64,000 bases of DNA from Gordonia sediminis (GTDB lineage: Bacteria; Actinomycetota; Actinomycetes; Mycobacteriales; Mycobacteriaceae). This document shows, in pieces, positions 37,419-46,025 of this stretch; the stretch's first letter is position 1; every line of letters starts with the position of its first letter. A model generated the notes under the pieces. It had not been told where the DNA came from. It worked only from the letters and a program-made list of their open reading frames with translations, and did not search any database. Location of the stretch: positions 124,001 to 188,000 of the forward strand of contig RZUM01000006.1 of assembly GCA_004193205.1 (NCBI GenBank), written 5' to 3'. The position numbers and the translations under genes are program-made.

Positions 37419-39167
37419 CTACTTCTGCTCGGGCAGTACGTGTTCGCCGGTCTTGTCGCACGACAACGCGAGCGAGGAGATGTACTGCTTCTCCCCGTTC
37501 GGGCCAGGCACCGCCGAGGCGATCATGTCCGGGCGCTCGAAATCGATACCGGTGACGCAGCAGGTCAGACGCGTGTCGGTCGGGTTGCCGTGATCGTCGT
37601 ACATCGGGAGGTCGATGCCGTCGTCGGTGCGGCGCAGGTAGTACTTGCCCTTGGTGGCGACCGCGAGGATCGGCGGCAGGACGAGGGCCAGCACCAGCGC
37701 CACGAGCGGCGAGTACGGCTGGATCGTGTCGCCGAAGACGTGGAAGTACACCAGGATCGACGCGCCGGCGGCCACGATGACCGAGACGAAGCCGACCGGG
37801 TTGATGCTGTAGAGCATGCCGCGCCGGAACTCCGGCTCCTTCGGCGAGATCCCCAGCAGGTACTTGTTGATCGCGATGTCGGAGGCGACAGCGACGATCC
37901 AGGCGATACCGCAGTTGGCGTAGAAGTTGAGCAGGTTGTTGAGGAAGCTGAACATGTCGGCCTCCATCAGCACGATGGCGATGGCGACGTTGAACACGAG
38001 GAACACCAGGCGACCCGGATAGGTCTTGGTGACACGGGTGAAGCTGTTGGTCCACGCCAGTGATCCGGAGTAGGCGTTGGTCACGTTGATCTTGATCTGG
38101 CTGATCACCACCAGGATCACCGCGAGCGTCAGCGCCAGCCAATGCGGCAGGAAGTCCTGGTAGATCTCCACGAACTGATGCACAGGCTGGTTGGCGATTC
38201 CCGCGTTGTCGATGGAGATGCCGATGAGGTAGACCGCCAGGAACAGACCGACGATCTGCTTGACCGCACCGAAGAAGACCCACCCCGGACCAGCGGTGAG
38301 CGTGGCGACCCACCACTTGCGCGAGTTCTCCGGGGTCCGCGGCGGCATGAATCGCAGGTAGTCGATCTGCTCGGCGATCTGCGCGATCAAGGACAGACAC
38401 ACGCCGGCGGCAAGCATGCTGCCGGCGAAACTCACCCCCTGGTTCAGTGGCTCACCGGTCGCGGTGTCGACACCGCTGAACGCGAAGAAGTCACCGATCG
38501 CCGACGGGTGACTGATCACCAGGTAGGCAAACGGCAGCACCATCATGATCAGCCACAACGGCGTGGTCCACACCTGCAGCTTCGCCAGCGTGTTCATGCC
38601 GTAGATGACCAACGGGATGATCAGCACCGACGACGTCAGATAGCCCAGCCACAGCGGTATGTGCAGGCCGAGTTCGAGGCCTTGGGCCATGATCGAGCCT
38701 TCGAGGGCGAAGAAGATGAAGGTGAACGACGCGAAGATGACGTTGGTCAGCACCGAGCCGTAATAGCCGAATCCGCTTCCGCGCGTGATGAGGTCGAGGT
38801 CGATGTTGTAGCGCGCCGCGTAGTACGCCAGCGGATAGCCCGTCAGGACGATCACGATCGCGAAGAAGCCGATACCGATCAGCGCGTTGCCGGTGCCGTT
38901 GGCGATACCGATGTTGGCACCGATCGCGAAATCGGCGAGGTAGGCGATGCCGCCGAGGGCCGAGATGGCAACGACGCCGGGACCCCACTTGCGATAACTG
39001 CGTGGAGCAAACCGCAGTGTGTAGTCCTCGAGTGTCTCGCGCGCCATCGCGGCCTGCGTACCGCTCGCGATGATGCTGTGTTCGGCGTTCTCGATCTCAC
39101 CGACACCCTCCGCGACCTGCTCGAGGTCGTGGAGATGGTGATGGTGATGTCCACTGTCGTCCGTCAT
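37419..39167 (-). CDS. NCS1-family nucleobase:cation symporter
   Basis: A 582-residue membrane protein of the purine/cytosine permease (NCS1) family with about 12 helices; segments such as GYPLAYYAARYNIDLDLITRG and IKINVTNAYSGSLAWTN are typical. Two soluble extensions stand out: an N-terminal His cluster (HHHHHLHDLE, residues 7-16) and a C-terminal tail of about 80 residues with a CC pair (LTCCVTGIDFERPD) and further Cys. The start is the ATG at 39167 behind GGGAGG; a TTG at 39170 is also in frame. The substrate may be a purine, pyrimidine, hydantoin or allantoin. It shares a terminator with the convergent TetR gene. Confidence 0.87.
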   Translation of the reverse strand: MTDDSGHHHHHLHDLEQVAEGVGEIENAEHSIIASGTQAAMARETLEDYTLRFAPRSYRKWGPGVVAISALGGIAYLADFAIGANIGIANGTGNALIGIGFFAIVIVLTGYPLAYYAARYNIDLDLITRGSGFGYYGSVLTNVIFASFTFIFFALEGSIMAQGLELGLHIPLWLGYLTSSVLIIPLVIYGMNTLAKLQVWTTPLWLIMMVLPFAYLVISHPSAIGDFFAFSGVDTATGEPLNQGVSFAGSMLAAGVCLSLIAQIAEQIDYLRFMPPRTPENSRKWWVATLTAGPGWVFFGAVKQIVGLFLAVYLIGISIDNAGIANQPVHQFVEIYQDFLPHWLALTLAVILVVISQIKINVTNAYSGSLAWTNSFTRVTKTYPGRLVFLVFNVAIAIVLMEADMFSFLNNLLNFYANCGIAWIVAVASDIAINKYLLGISPKEPEFRRGMLYSINPVGFVSVIVAAGASILVYFHVFGDTIQPYSPLVALVLALVLPPILAVATKGKYYLRRTDDGIDLPMYDDHGNPTDTRLTCCVTGIDFERPDMIASAVPGPNGEKQYISSLALSCDKTGEHVLPEQK

Positions 39168-39329
39168 CAAGCCTCCCGAGAATAGTCACTGTCCGGCGAG
39201 AAGGCTAAGAGCGTGACGTTTCGGGGGCGTGTGAGGTTGATGTTCCCTGCGTTAAGGCCGAATAGGCTGGATCCCACGGTAATCGGTCATTTCGCCCGAA
39301 ACCGGCAACCCGGTGGACGCCGACCGCCG

Positions 39330-40061
39330 TCACGAACCGGCAAATCGCGGTGCGCGCTTCTCCTCCCGGGCCGCACGCCCCTCCGCCAGATCGTCGCTCT
39401 CCCAGGCCCGCATCATGGCCTCGACGTGTACCGCGGCGGGTTCGTCACGGGCACCGTCGCCGTTGAGCACCATCTTGTAGTGCTGCAGCGTCAGCGGCGC
39501 GAGGTCGGCGATGGTGGCGGCCCAGTGTTGCGCGTCGGCGAGATCGCCGATGCGGTTCGCGAATCCGAGCGCGTGGGCACGGTCGGCGGTGAGCGGATCG
39601 CAGCCGATCAGCATGCCGCGCGCCTGCCCGGAACCGACCAGCGAGACCAGCCGCCGGATCGTCCACTCATCCACGGCCACACCGAGTTTCGCGGCAGGTA
39701 TCGAGGCGATGGCATCCGGCGCCATGACCCGCAGGTCGGCCGCCATGGCCAGCTGCAGACCACCGCCGAGCGCGGATCCGTTGAGCGCGGCGATCACCGG
39801 CACCGGGGTCTCCTCGATCTGGCGCATCGTCGCGACGAGCACCTCGAGGAAGCCGGGGTCATAGACCGGCCCGGACAGATCGGCACCCGCACAGAACACC
39901 GAACCGCGACCGGTCAACACGACGGCCCGCGCGCCGGAGTCCACCACCGCGGCGAACGCGTCCGCCAAACCGGCCAGCATCTGCTCGTCGAGGGCGTTGC
40001 GTTTGTCCGACCGGTCGAGTTCGATCGTGACCACGGCGCCGTCTGTAGTTGAGTGGATCAT
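39330..40061 (-). CDS. Enoyl-CoA hydratase/isomerase family (EchA6-like)
   Basis: A 243-residue crotonase-fold protein. The oxyanion-hole segments FCAGADLSG and NGSALGGGLQLAMAADLRV are present. The catalytic Glu positions of classical hydratases are not obvious (PAAKLGVAVDEW where many have a Glu-Glu arrangement), as in EchA6, a non-catalytic acyl-CoA carrier in mycobacteria. The syntenic position next to the Rv0906-Rv0910-like genes also suggests EchA6. Its ATG (40061) lies 19 bases from the divergent FAD oxidoreductase start. Confidence 0.85.
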   Translation of the reverse strand: MIHSTTDGAVVTIELDRSDKRNALDEQMLAGLADAFAAVVDSGARAVVLTGRGSVFCAGADLSGPVYDPGFLEVLVATMRQIEETPVPVIAALNGSALGGGLQLAMAADLRVMAPDAIASIPAAKLGVAVDEWTIRRLVSLVGSGQARGMLIGCDPLTADRAHALGFANRIGDLADAQHWAATIADLAPLTLQHYKMVLNGDGARDEPAAVHVEAMMRAWESDDLAEGRAAREEKRAPRFAGS

Positions 40062-40079
40062 GTGGCGAAGCCTACCGAG

Positions 40080-41201
40080 ATGGGAGACTGTGCAGTCGTG
40101 GATGCCCCTCGGTCCGACTGTGACGTCCTGGTGATCGGCGGCGGCCAGGCCGGGTTGTCGGCGGCCTACTTCCTACAACGATTCTCCCTCGATGACCGCT
40201 ATCAGCTGCTCGATCACGCGCCCGGTCCCGGCGGTGCCTGGCAGTTCCGGTGGCCCACGCTGACGCTCGACGGCACCAACCACGTCCACGACCTGCCCGG
40301 GTACGGACTCATCGAGGCGCTCGGCCACGACTCCGGAGTGGTCGCCGCCGCGAGTGCGGTGCCCGAGTACTTCGGCAAGTACGAGAAGCGTTTCGGGCTG
40401 CGGGTGCACCGTCCGGTCGATGTCACCGCCGTCTCCTACGCCGACGGCGGGTTCGCGGCGCGACTCGGCGACGGTACATCCGTGACGACTCGCACCATCA
40501 TCAATGCGACCGGCACCTGGGAGCGGCCGTTCGTCCCGCACGTCCCCGGCATCGCCGACTTCCGGGGCCGTCAGCTGCACACCCGCGACTACCTCGGCCC
40601 CGACGAGTTCGCCGGTCAACGGGTGCTGGTGGTGGGTGCGGGGATCTCGGCGGTGCAGCTGCTCATCGAGATCGCCAGACGCGCAACGGATGTGCAGACG
40701 TTCTGGTGCTCCCGTACCCGACCGGTGTTCGACCCTCACCCGTTCGAGCCCGAGAAGGGACGGGCGGCGGTCGCACGGGTGGAGGACCGGGTCCGGGCCG
40801 GGCTGCCGCCGACGTCGGTGGTGTCGGTGACGGGTCTGGCGCTCACCCCGACGATCGCCGCCGCGATGGACGACGGCATCCTCGAGTGGCGGCCGATGTT
40901 CACCCGAATCACCGAGAACGGTGTGTGTTGGGACTGCGGTCTCGACGGACCCGGCACTACGACACTCGACGTCGACGTCATCTTCTGGAACACCGGATTC
41001 CGCAGCGCCATCGATCATCTCGCGCCGCTGCGGCTACGCGGCCCGGGCGGCGGGATCACCATGACCGGACGGCTCGCGACGACCGTCGCCGCCGATGAGC
41101 GGGTGCAGCTCATCGGCTACGGGCCATCTGCGTCCACGATCGGCGCCAACCGTGCCGGCCGCGAGGCCGCCCGGAATGTCGCGGAGTTGTTGAACCGCTA
41201 G
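40080..41201 (+). CDS. Flavin-containing monooxygenase-like FAD oxidoreductase
   Basis: A 373-residue two-dinucleotide-binding flavoprotein. The FAD site is VLVIGGGQAGLSAAYF near the N-terminus, the FMO/BVMO-type fingerprint appears as FRGRQLHTRDYLG, and the NAD(P) site is LVVGAGISAVQLLIE. The substrate is unknown. The start could be the ATG at 40080 (used here), a GTG at 40098 or a GTG at 40053. Its TAG stop shares the palindrome CTAG (41198-41201) with the stop of the convergent photolyase gene. Confidence 0.85.
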   Translation: MGDCAVVDAPRSDCDVLVIGGGQAGLSAAYFLQRFSLDDRYQLLDHAPGPGGAWQFRWPTLTLDGTNHVHDLPGYGLIEALGHDSGVVAAASAVPEYFGKYEKRFGLRVHRPVDVTAVSYADGGFAARLGDGTSVTTRTIINATGTWERPFVPHVPGIADFRGRQLHTRDYLGPDEFAGQRVLVVGAGISAVQLLIEIARRATDVQTFWCSRTRPVFDPHPFEPEKGRAAVARVEDRVRAGLPPTSVVSVTGLALTPTIAAAMDDGILEWRPMFTRITENGVCWDCGLDGPGTTTLDVDVIFWNTGFRSAIDHLAPLRLRGPGGGITMTGRLATTVAADERVQLIGYGPSASTIGANRAGREAARNVAELLNR

Positions 41202-42484
41202 AGTCCCCGATACCGTCGCAGCGCTTCTTCGCGCTCGGTCTTGTGGTCGACGATCGGCGCCGGGTACTCGTCGGTGTCCAGTTCGGGAATCCAGCGCCGC
41301 ACATAGCTGCCGTGGGGGTCGAATTTCTCGGCCTGTGCGGTCGGGTTGAACACCCGGAAGTACGGCGCCGCATCGGTTCCGGTGCCCGCGGCCCACTGCC
41401 AGCCATGCTGATTGGACGCCATGTCACCGTCGACGAGCTGGTCGAGGAACCACCGCGCTCCCCACCACCACGGCAGGTGGAGGTCCTTGACCAGGAACGA
41501 CGCGGTGATCATCCGGACGCGGTTGTGCATGAAGCCGGTCTCGGCGAGTTGCCGCATCCCCGCGTCGACGATCGGGAAGCCGGTGCGACCGGTCTTCCAC
41601 GCCTCGAAAAGGCTCCGTGCCGCCTGGTCGGTGTCGAGCTCGATGCCGTCGAACTGCCGATTCCAGTTGTGCCACAGGCTGTCCGGCCAGTGGTGTAGCA
41701 CGTGGGCGTAGAAGTCGCGGAAGGCGAGTTCGCGCAGGTATGCCTGGGCACCGGGTGATCCGTCCAGGTCGGCGGTCATCGTCCGGGGATGGATGTTGCC
41801 GAACTTCAGATAGGCCGACATCCGGCTGCTGCCGTCGCGATCCGGCCGATCACGATCGGTGGCGTACGTGTCGAGGCCGTCGCCGACGAACTCGGCCCAG
41901 CGTTGCCGGGCCGCGTCCTCGCCGGCGCGGATCGAGAGCTTCTCGGGAGCGGCGGGAACCCGGATCCGTCCGGACCGCACGATGTCACCGGGGTCGACGA
42001 GATCGGCGATCCGGACCGACGACGTGGCCGGTGCTCGCCACCCGTGGTCGCGCCACTGACGGAAGAACGGTGTGAACACCTTGTAGGGTTCGCCGTTCCC
42101 CTTGACGATTCGTCCGGGGGCGACGAGGTAGGGAGAACCGCTGGCGTGCATGGGGATGTCACCGAGTGCGGCCGTGACCGCCGCGTCGCGACGGCGACCG
42201 TAGGGTGAATGGTCCGCGCTCACGTGCACGGAGACGGCTTCAGTGGCGGCGACCAGACGGGGTATCTCCCGTTCGGGACGCCCACGCACGACAAGAAGTC
42301 GTCCGGCGAGCTGGCCGTCGAGCTCGCGCAGCGAATCGTAGAGAAAACTCAAACGTCGTGGACCCGAGGACTTTTCGAGTCGCGGGTCCACGACGAAGCA
42401 GACCACTGCCCCATCGCCCGATTCGAGCGCGTCGATGAGCGGCGGGAGGTCGCTCAGGCGCAGGTCACGTCTGAGCCAGAGCAG
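41198..42484 (-). CDS. phr: Deoxyribodipyrimidine photolyase, with no standard start codon
   Basis: Light-driven repair of cyclobutane pyrimidine dimers. The FAD-binding C-terminal signature is complete: TGFPIVDAGMRQL, FMHNRVRMITASF, DGDMASNQHGWQW and FNPTAQAEKFDPHG. The conserved N-terminus PALLWLRRDLRLSDLPPL is encoded at 42490-42437, but in this frame no ATG, GTG or TTG occurs before 42406, which would lose the whole beta-strand 1. I place the start tentatively at CTG 42484; GTA at 42499 and a sequencing error or frameshift with the FKBP gene (stop at 42496) are alternatives. About 428 residues, near the usual size. Confidence 0.85.
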   Translation of the reverse strand: MLWLRRDLRLSDLPPLIDALESGDGAVVCFVVDPRLEKSSGPRRLSFLYDSLRELDGQLAGRLLVVRGRPEREIPRLVAATEAVSVHVSADHSPYGRRRDAAVTAALGDIPMHASGSPYLVAPGRIVKGNGEPYKVFTPFFRQWRDHGWRAPATSSVRIADLVDPGDIVRSGRIRVPAAPEKLSIRAGEDAARQRWAEFVGDGLDTYATDRDRPDRDGSSRMSAYLKFGNIHPRTMTADLDGSPGAQAYLRELAFRDFYAHVLHHWPDSLWHNWNRQFDGIELDTDQAARSLFEAWKTGRTGFPIVDAGMRQLAETGFMHNRVRMITASFLVKDLHLPWWWGARWFLDQLVDGDMASNQHGWQWAAGTGTDAAPYFRVFNPTAQAEKFDPHGSYVRRWIPELDTDEYPAPIVDHKTEREEALRRYRGL

Positions 42485-42495
42485 TGCCGGAGCGT

Positions 42496-42864
42496 TTACC
42501 CGACCCCCAGCAGGTCGATGACGAACACCAGGGTCTTGCCCGACAGCCGATGTCCGGCGCCGGCCGGACCGTAGGCCAGCTGCGGCGGCACGGTCAGCTG
42601 ACGGCGACCGCCCACCTTCATGCCGGGGATGCCTTCCTGCCAGCCCGGAATCAGTCGGTTGAGCGGGAAGTTGGCCGACTGCCCACGATCCCAGGAGGAG
42701 TCGAACTCCTCGCCGGTGTCGTATTCGACGCCGACGTAGTGCACGTCGACCATCCCACCGCGCTGCGCCTGTTCACCGTCGCCGACGATGATGTCCTTGA
42801 TCTCCAGTTCGGTGGGAGCTGGACCTTCGGGAAACTCGACTTCGGGCTTGTCAGCACTGGTCAA
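42496..42864 (-). CDS. FKBP-type peptidyl-prolyl isomerase
   Basis: A 122-residue single FKBP domain catalysing cis-trans isomerisation at proline, cytoplasmic (no signal peptide). Core motifs: VDVHYVGVEYDTGEEFDSSW, PGWQEGIPGMKVGGRR, PPQLAYG and VFVIDLLGV. The start is TTG at 42864 with AAAGGAG eight bases upstream. It follows gltA on the same strand after a 49-base gap and runs directly into the photolyase frame, so the three genes may be cotranscribed. Confidence 0.93.
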   Translation of the reverse strand: MTSADKPEVEFPEGPAPTELEIKDIIVGDGEQAQRGGMVDVHYVGVEYDTGEEFDSSWDRGQSANFPLNRLIPGWQEGIPGMKVGGRRQLTVPPQLAYGPAGAGHRLSGKTLVFVIDLLGVG

Positions 42865-42913
42865 CGGGACTCTCCTTTGAGTCGTCGGTCGGTGTCAGGT
42901 TGCGATCGGTGCG

Positions 42914-44236
42914 TCAGCGCTTGCTGAGGTCGACGTAGTCGCGCTCGGTGTAGCCGGTGTACAGCTGACGCGGGCGACCGATCTTGGTGGTCGGGTCCTC
43001 GTGCATCTCACGCCAGTGCGCGATCCAACCGGGCAGTCGTCCGAGGGCGAACAGCACGGTGAACATGCGCGTCGGGAAGCCCATCGCCCGGTAGATCACG
43101 CCGGTGTAGAAGTCGACGTTCGGATACAGGCGCCGCGAGATGAAGTAGTCGTCGCTGAGGGCGACCTCCTCGAGGCCCTTCGCGATGTCGAGCAGATCGT
43201 CCTGCACGCCAAGCGATTCCAGGATCGTGTCGGCGGTCTTCTTGACGATCGCGGCTCGCGGATCGTAGTTCTTGTAGACGCGGTGACCGAAGCCCATCAG
43301 CTTCACACCGTCTTCTTTGTTCTTGACCTTGTTCATGAAGGCCTTGGTGTCGCCGCCCGAGTTCTTGATGTCGTCGAGCATCTCGAGCACCGCCTGGTTG
43401 GCGCCACCGTGCAGCGGCCCCCAGAGTGCGTTGATGCCGCCGGAGATCGAGGTGAACAGGTTCGCCTGCGACGACCCGACCAGACGCACCGTCGAGGTGG
43501 AGCAGTTCTGCTCGTGGTCGGCATGCAGGATGAACAGCATGTCGAGGGCCTTGGCGACCTCGGGGTTGACCTCGTAGGGCTCGGCCGGGAAACCGAAGGT
43601 CATCCGCAGGAAGTTCTCGACCAGCGTGAGCGAATTGTCCGGGTAGAGGAACGGCTGTCCGACCGACTTCTTGTAGGCGTAGGCCGCGATCGTGGGCAGC
43701 TTGGCCAGCAGGCGGATGGTCGACAGTTCCACCTGCTCGTCGTCCTTGGGGTCGAGCGAGTCCTGGTAGTACGCCGAAAGTGCGTTGACCGCACTGGACA
43801 GCACCGGCATCGGGTGCGCGTTGCGCGGGAAGCCGTCGAAGAACCGCTTCAGATCCTCGTGGAGCAGAGTGTGTCGACGGACCTTGTCGGTGAAGTCCTC
43901 GAGCTGGGTCGGGGTCGGCAGCTCGCCGTAAATCAGCAGGTAGCTGACCTCGATGAAGGTCGACTTCTCCGCGAGCTGCTCGATCGGGATGCCCCGGTAG
44001 CGCAGGATGCCGGCGTCACCGTCGATGTAGGTGATGGCGGACTTGGTCGATGCCGTGTTGACGAACCCACCGTCGAAGGTGGTCAGTCCCGTTTCGGCCA
44101 GGAACTTTCCCAGACCGACGGAATCGGAGCCCTCGGTGGCCTTCAGAATCGGGAGCTCCAGCTGACCACCGGGGTAGTTGAATGTCGCTGAGGCAGTATC
44201 GGATGTTTGATCAGCTGGGACTGTTTCAGCAGACAC
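42914..44236 (-). CDS. gltA: Citrate synthase (main, GltA2-like)
   Basis: Condenses acetyl-CoA with oxaloacetate, entry step of the TCA cycle. About 440 residues, type II hexameric form, with catalytic His in FILHADHEQN and FGHRVYKNYDPRA and GGINALWGPLHGGANQAV. The GTG at 44236 (VSAETV), five bases after GGGG, gives a length close to the mycobacterial protein; a GTG at 44269 adds eleven residues without a good ribosome site. FKBP and photolyase genes follow. Confidence 0.95.
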   Translation of the reverse strand: MSAETVPADQTSDTASATFNYPGGQLELPILKATEGSDSVGLGKFLAETGLTTFDGGFVNTASTKSAITYIDGDAGILRYRGIPIEQLAEKSTFIEVSYLLIYGELPTPTQLEDFTDKVRRHTLLHEDLKRFFDGFPRNAHPMPVLSSAVNALSAYYQDSLDPKDDEQVELSTIRLLAKLPTIAAYAYKKSVGQPFLYPDNSLTLVENFLRMTFGFPAEPYEVNPEVAKALDMLFILHADHEQNCSTSTVRLVGSSQANLFTSISGGINALWGPLHGGANQAVLEMLDDIKNSGGDTKAFMNKVKNKEDGVKLMGFGHRVYKNYDPRAAIVKKTADTILESLGVQDDLLDIAKGLEEVALSDDYFISRRLYPNVDFYTGVIYRAMGFPTRMFTVLFALGRLPGWIAHWREMHEDPTTKIGRPRQLYTGYTERDYVDLSKR

Positions 44237-44305
44237 ACGAACCCCTTTACTCAGGTCGGAGTTGTTCACATTTGGACCCAGGTAAGGATCCTGTCAGTAA
44301 ACAAC

Positions 44306-45250
44306 CTAGTCGCTTATCAGCTCGCTCGCCCACGGAGGGTCCGCCCCCGGCCTTGACACCGTGATCGCAGCGACCTGACCTGCGAATTCGACGGTTGCTG
44401 TCCACTGCTCCCGCGTCAACCCGGCCACCGCCGCCGGCGCCAACGCCCCGATCCGGTCGAGGTGACGCAGCACACCGCCCAGCACGCTGTCGCCGGCTCC
44501 GATCGTGTCGACGACGGGCGTCGTCACTGCCGGCACCACACACGAGAAATCTGCGGTGTCGATGGTGATGCCGTCGGGGCCCGCGGTTCTGATGACCGCG
44601 GCGACCCCCGCTGCCAGCCAGTCGGCAACCGTGCTGCCGTCGGTCCCGACGCTCAGCCACTCGGCGTCCTCGTCGGAGAGTTTGACGATGTCGACGGCGT
44701 CCATCAAGGACGCGAAACGACGACGATAGGCGTCGTGGTCGGCGATGACCGACGGGCGGATGTTGGGGTCCAACGCCACCAGCCGACCCTCGTCGTGGCA
44801 TCGCCGTAGCACCGACTCGTACACCGTGGCGCCGGGTTCGAGCACCAGCGACAGCGTGCCGAAACACACCGCCGACACGGTCGGCGCGAATGACCCGGGG
44901 TCGCCGACGAGCCGGTCGGCGGTGCCCTCGATGTAGAACGAGTAATGCGCCGCACCGTCGGCGCCGATCAGCGCCAAGGCCAGCGATGTCGGCTCCGGGC
45001 GGCGCTGGACCAGCGTGGTCCCCACACCGCTCGCCCGCAGCGCGGCGATGATCGCGTCCCCATAGGTGTCGGTGGACACCGCCGTGCACATCGACACCGC
45101 GCCGCCGAGGCGACCCAGCGTGACCGCGACGTTGTACGGGCCGCCGCCGAGGGCCGGCTGCAACGGCGGCAGGCGGCCCGCGGTCACCGTCGTCGACGAT
45201 GCCTGCACCACGTCCACCAGCGCTTCGCCGCACACCACGATCTCGCGCAT
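44306..45250 (-). CDS. PfkB-family sugar kinase (fructokinase-like)
   Basis: A 314-residue carbohydrate kinase of the ribokinase/PfkB superfamily. GGGPYNVAVTLGRLG forms the substrate lid region, and DTIGAGDSVLGG holds the anion hole and the catalytic Asp. The start is the ATG at 45250 behind GGAGGAGG. The sugar substrate (fructose, ribose or 2-keto-3-deoxygluconate) is not decided by sequence. It diverges from pxpB, with 97 bases between, and ends 69 bases before gltA on the same strand. Confidence 0.87.
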   Translation of the reverse strand: MREIVVCGEALVDVVQASSTTVTAGRLPPLQPALGGGPYNVAVTLGRLGGAVSMCTAVSTDTYGDAIIAALRASGVGTTLVQRRPEPTSLALALIGADGAAHYSFYIEGTADRLVGDPGSFAPTVSAVCFGTLSLVLEPGATVYESVLRRCHDEGRLVALDPNIRPSVIADHDAYRRRFASLMDAVDIVKLSDEDAEWLSVGTDGSTVADWLAAGVAAVIRTAGPDGITIDTADFSCVVPAVTTPVVDTIGAGDSVLGGVLRHLDRIGALAPAAVAGLTREQWTATVEFAGQVAAITVSRPGADPPWASELISD

Positions 45251-45347
45251 CGCCACCTCCTCCGGCGATCATCCTGCCACCGCGGTTGCCCGGTATCGCG
45301 TGATTCGGCACCGCCACCCGTCCCACGTGCACGAGTAAGTTCGGGTT

Positions 45348-46025
45348 ATGCGTGAGTTACCCGCCGGAGCCGACGCGGTACTGCTCGACTTCGCAACGGA
45401 TTCGGCCCCCGCGGCCGCGGTCTCCGAGGCCGCCGCCGCGGTGTGGCACGCCGTCGGGGCGGGCACGCTCCCCCACGTGACCGACGTGATCGCGAGCGCG
45501 CACACGCTGCTCGTGCAGGCCGAACACGGGCGCGGGATCGACATCCTGGGTATCCATCGCGCGTTGCGCGCGGGGCGGCTCGCCCTCGGCGACGAGCCCG
45601 CCGGCGACCGAGCCGACGTGGTCAGCATCCCGGTCGTCTACGACGGCCCGGATCTGGCGGATGTCGCCGCGCTGCTGGGCGTCGACGAGGACGATGTCGT
45701 CGGCATCCATCAGGAGACCGTGTGGCGGGTGCAGTTCATGGGTTTCGCACCGGGTTTCGGCTATCTCGTACCGCACGACGACCCCGACCACATGTTCCGG
45801 GACATCGGTCGCCGCGCGGAGTCGCGCACCCGGGTCCCGGTCGGCGCGGTGGCGATCGCGGCCGGTTACAGCGCCGTCTATCCGCGGGAGAGCCCCGGCG
45901 GGTGGCACCTGTTGGGACGCACCGCGGCGACCGTATGGGACGAACGGTCCGATCCCCCCGCGCTTCTCGAACCCGGTCGGCTCGTGCGTTTCATTCGCGC
46001 CGATCCCGGGCCGGACCCGTCATGA
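45348..46025 (+). CDS. pxpB: 5-oxoprolinase subunit B (KipI/allophanate hydrolase subunit 1 family)
   Basis: A 225-residue protein with the FMGFAPGFGYL and ESPGGWHLLGRT signatures of the PxpB/KipI family. With PxpA and PxpC it forms an ATP-dependent 5-oxoprolinase that converts pyroglutamate to glutamate. Its stop overlaps the pxpC ATG (ATGA). No pxpA gene (LamB/YcsF family) is seen in this window, so the complex must draw that subunit from elsewhere or have another role. Confidence 0.88.
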   Translation: MRELPAGADAVLLDFATDSAPAAAVSEAAAAVWHAVGAGTLPHVTDVIASAHTLLVQAEHGRGIDILGIHRALRAGRLALGDEPAGDRADVVSIPVVYDGPDLADVAALLGVDEDDVVGIHQETVWRVQFMGFAPGFGYLVPHDDPDHMFRDIGRRAESRTRVPVGAVAIAAGYSAVYPRESPGGWHLLGRTAATVWDERSDPPALLEPGRLVRFIRADPGPDPS

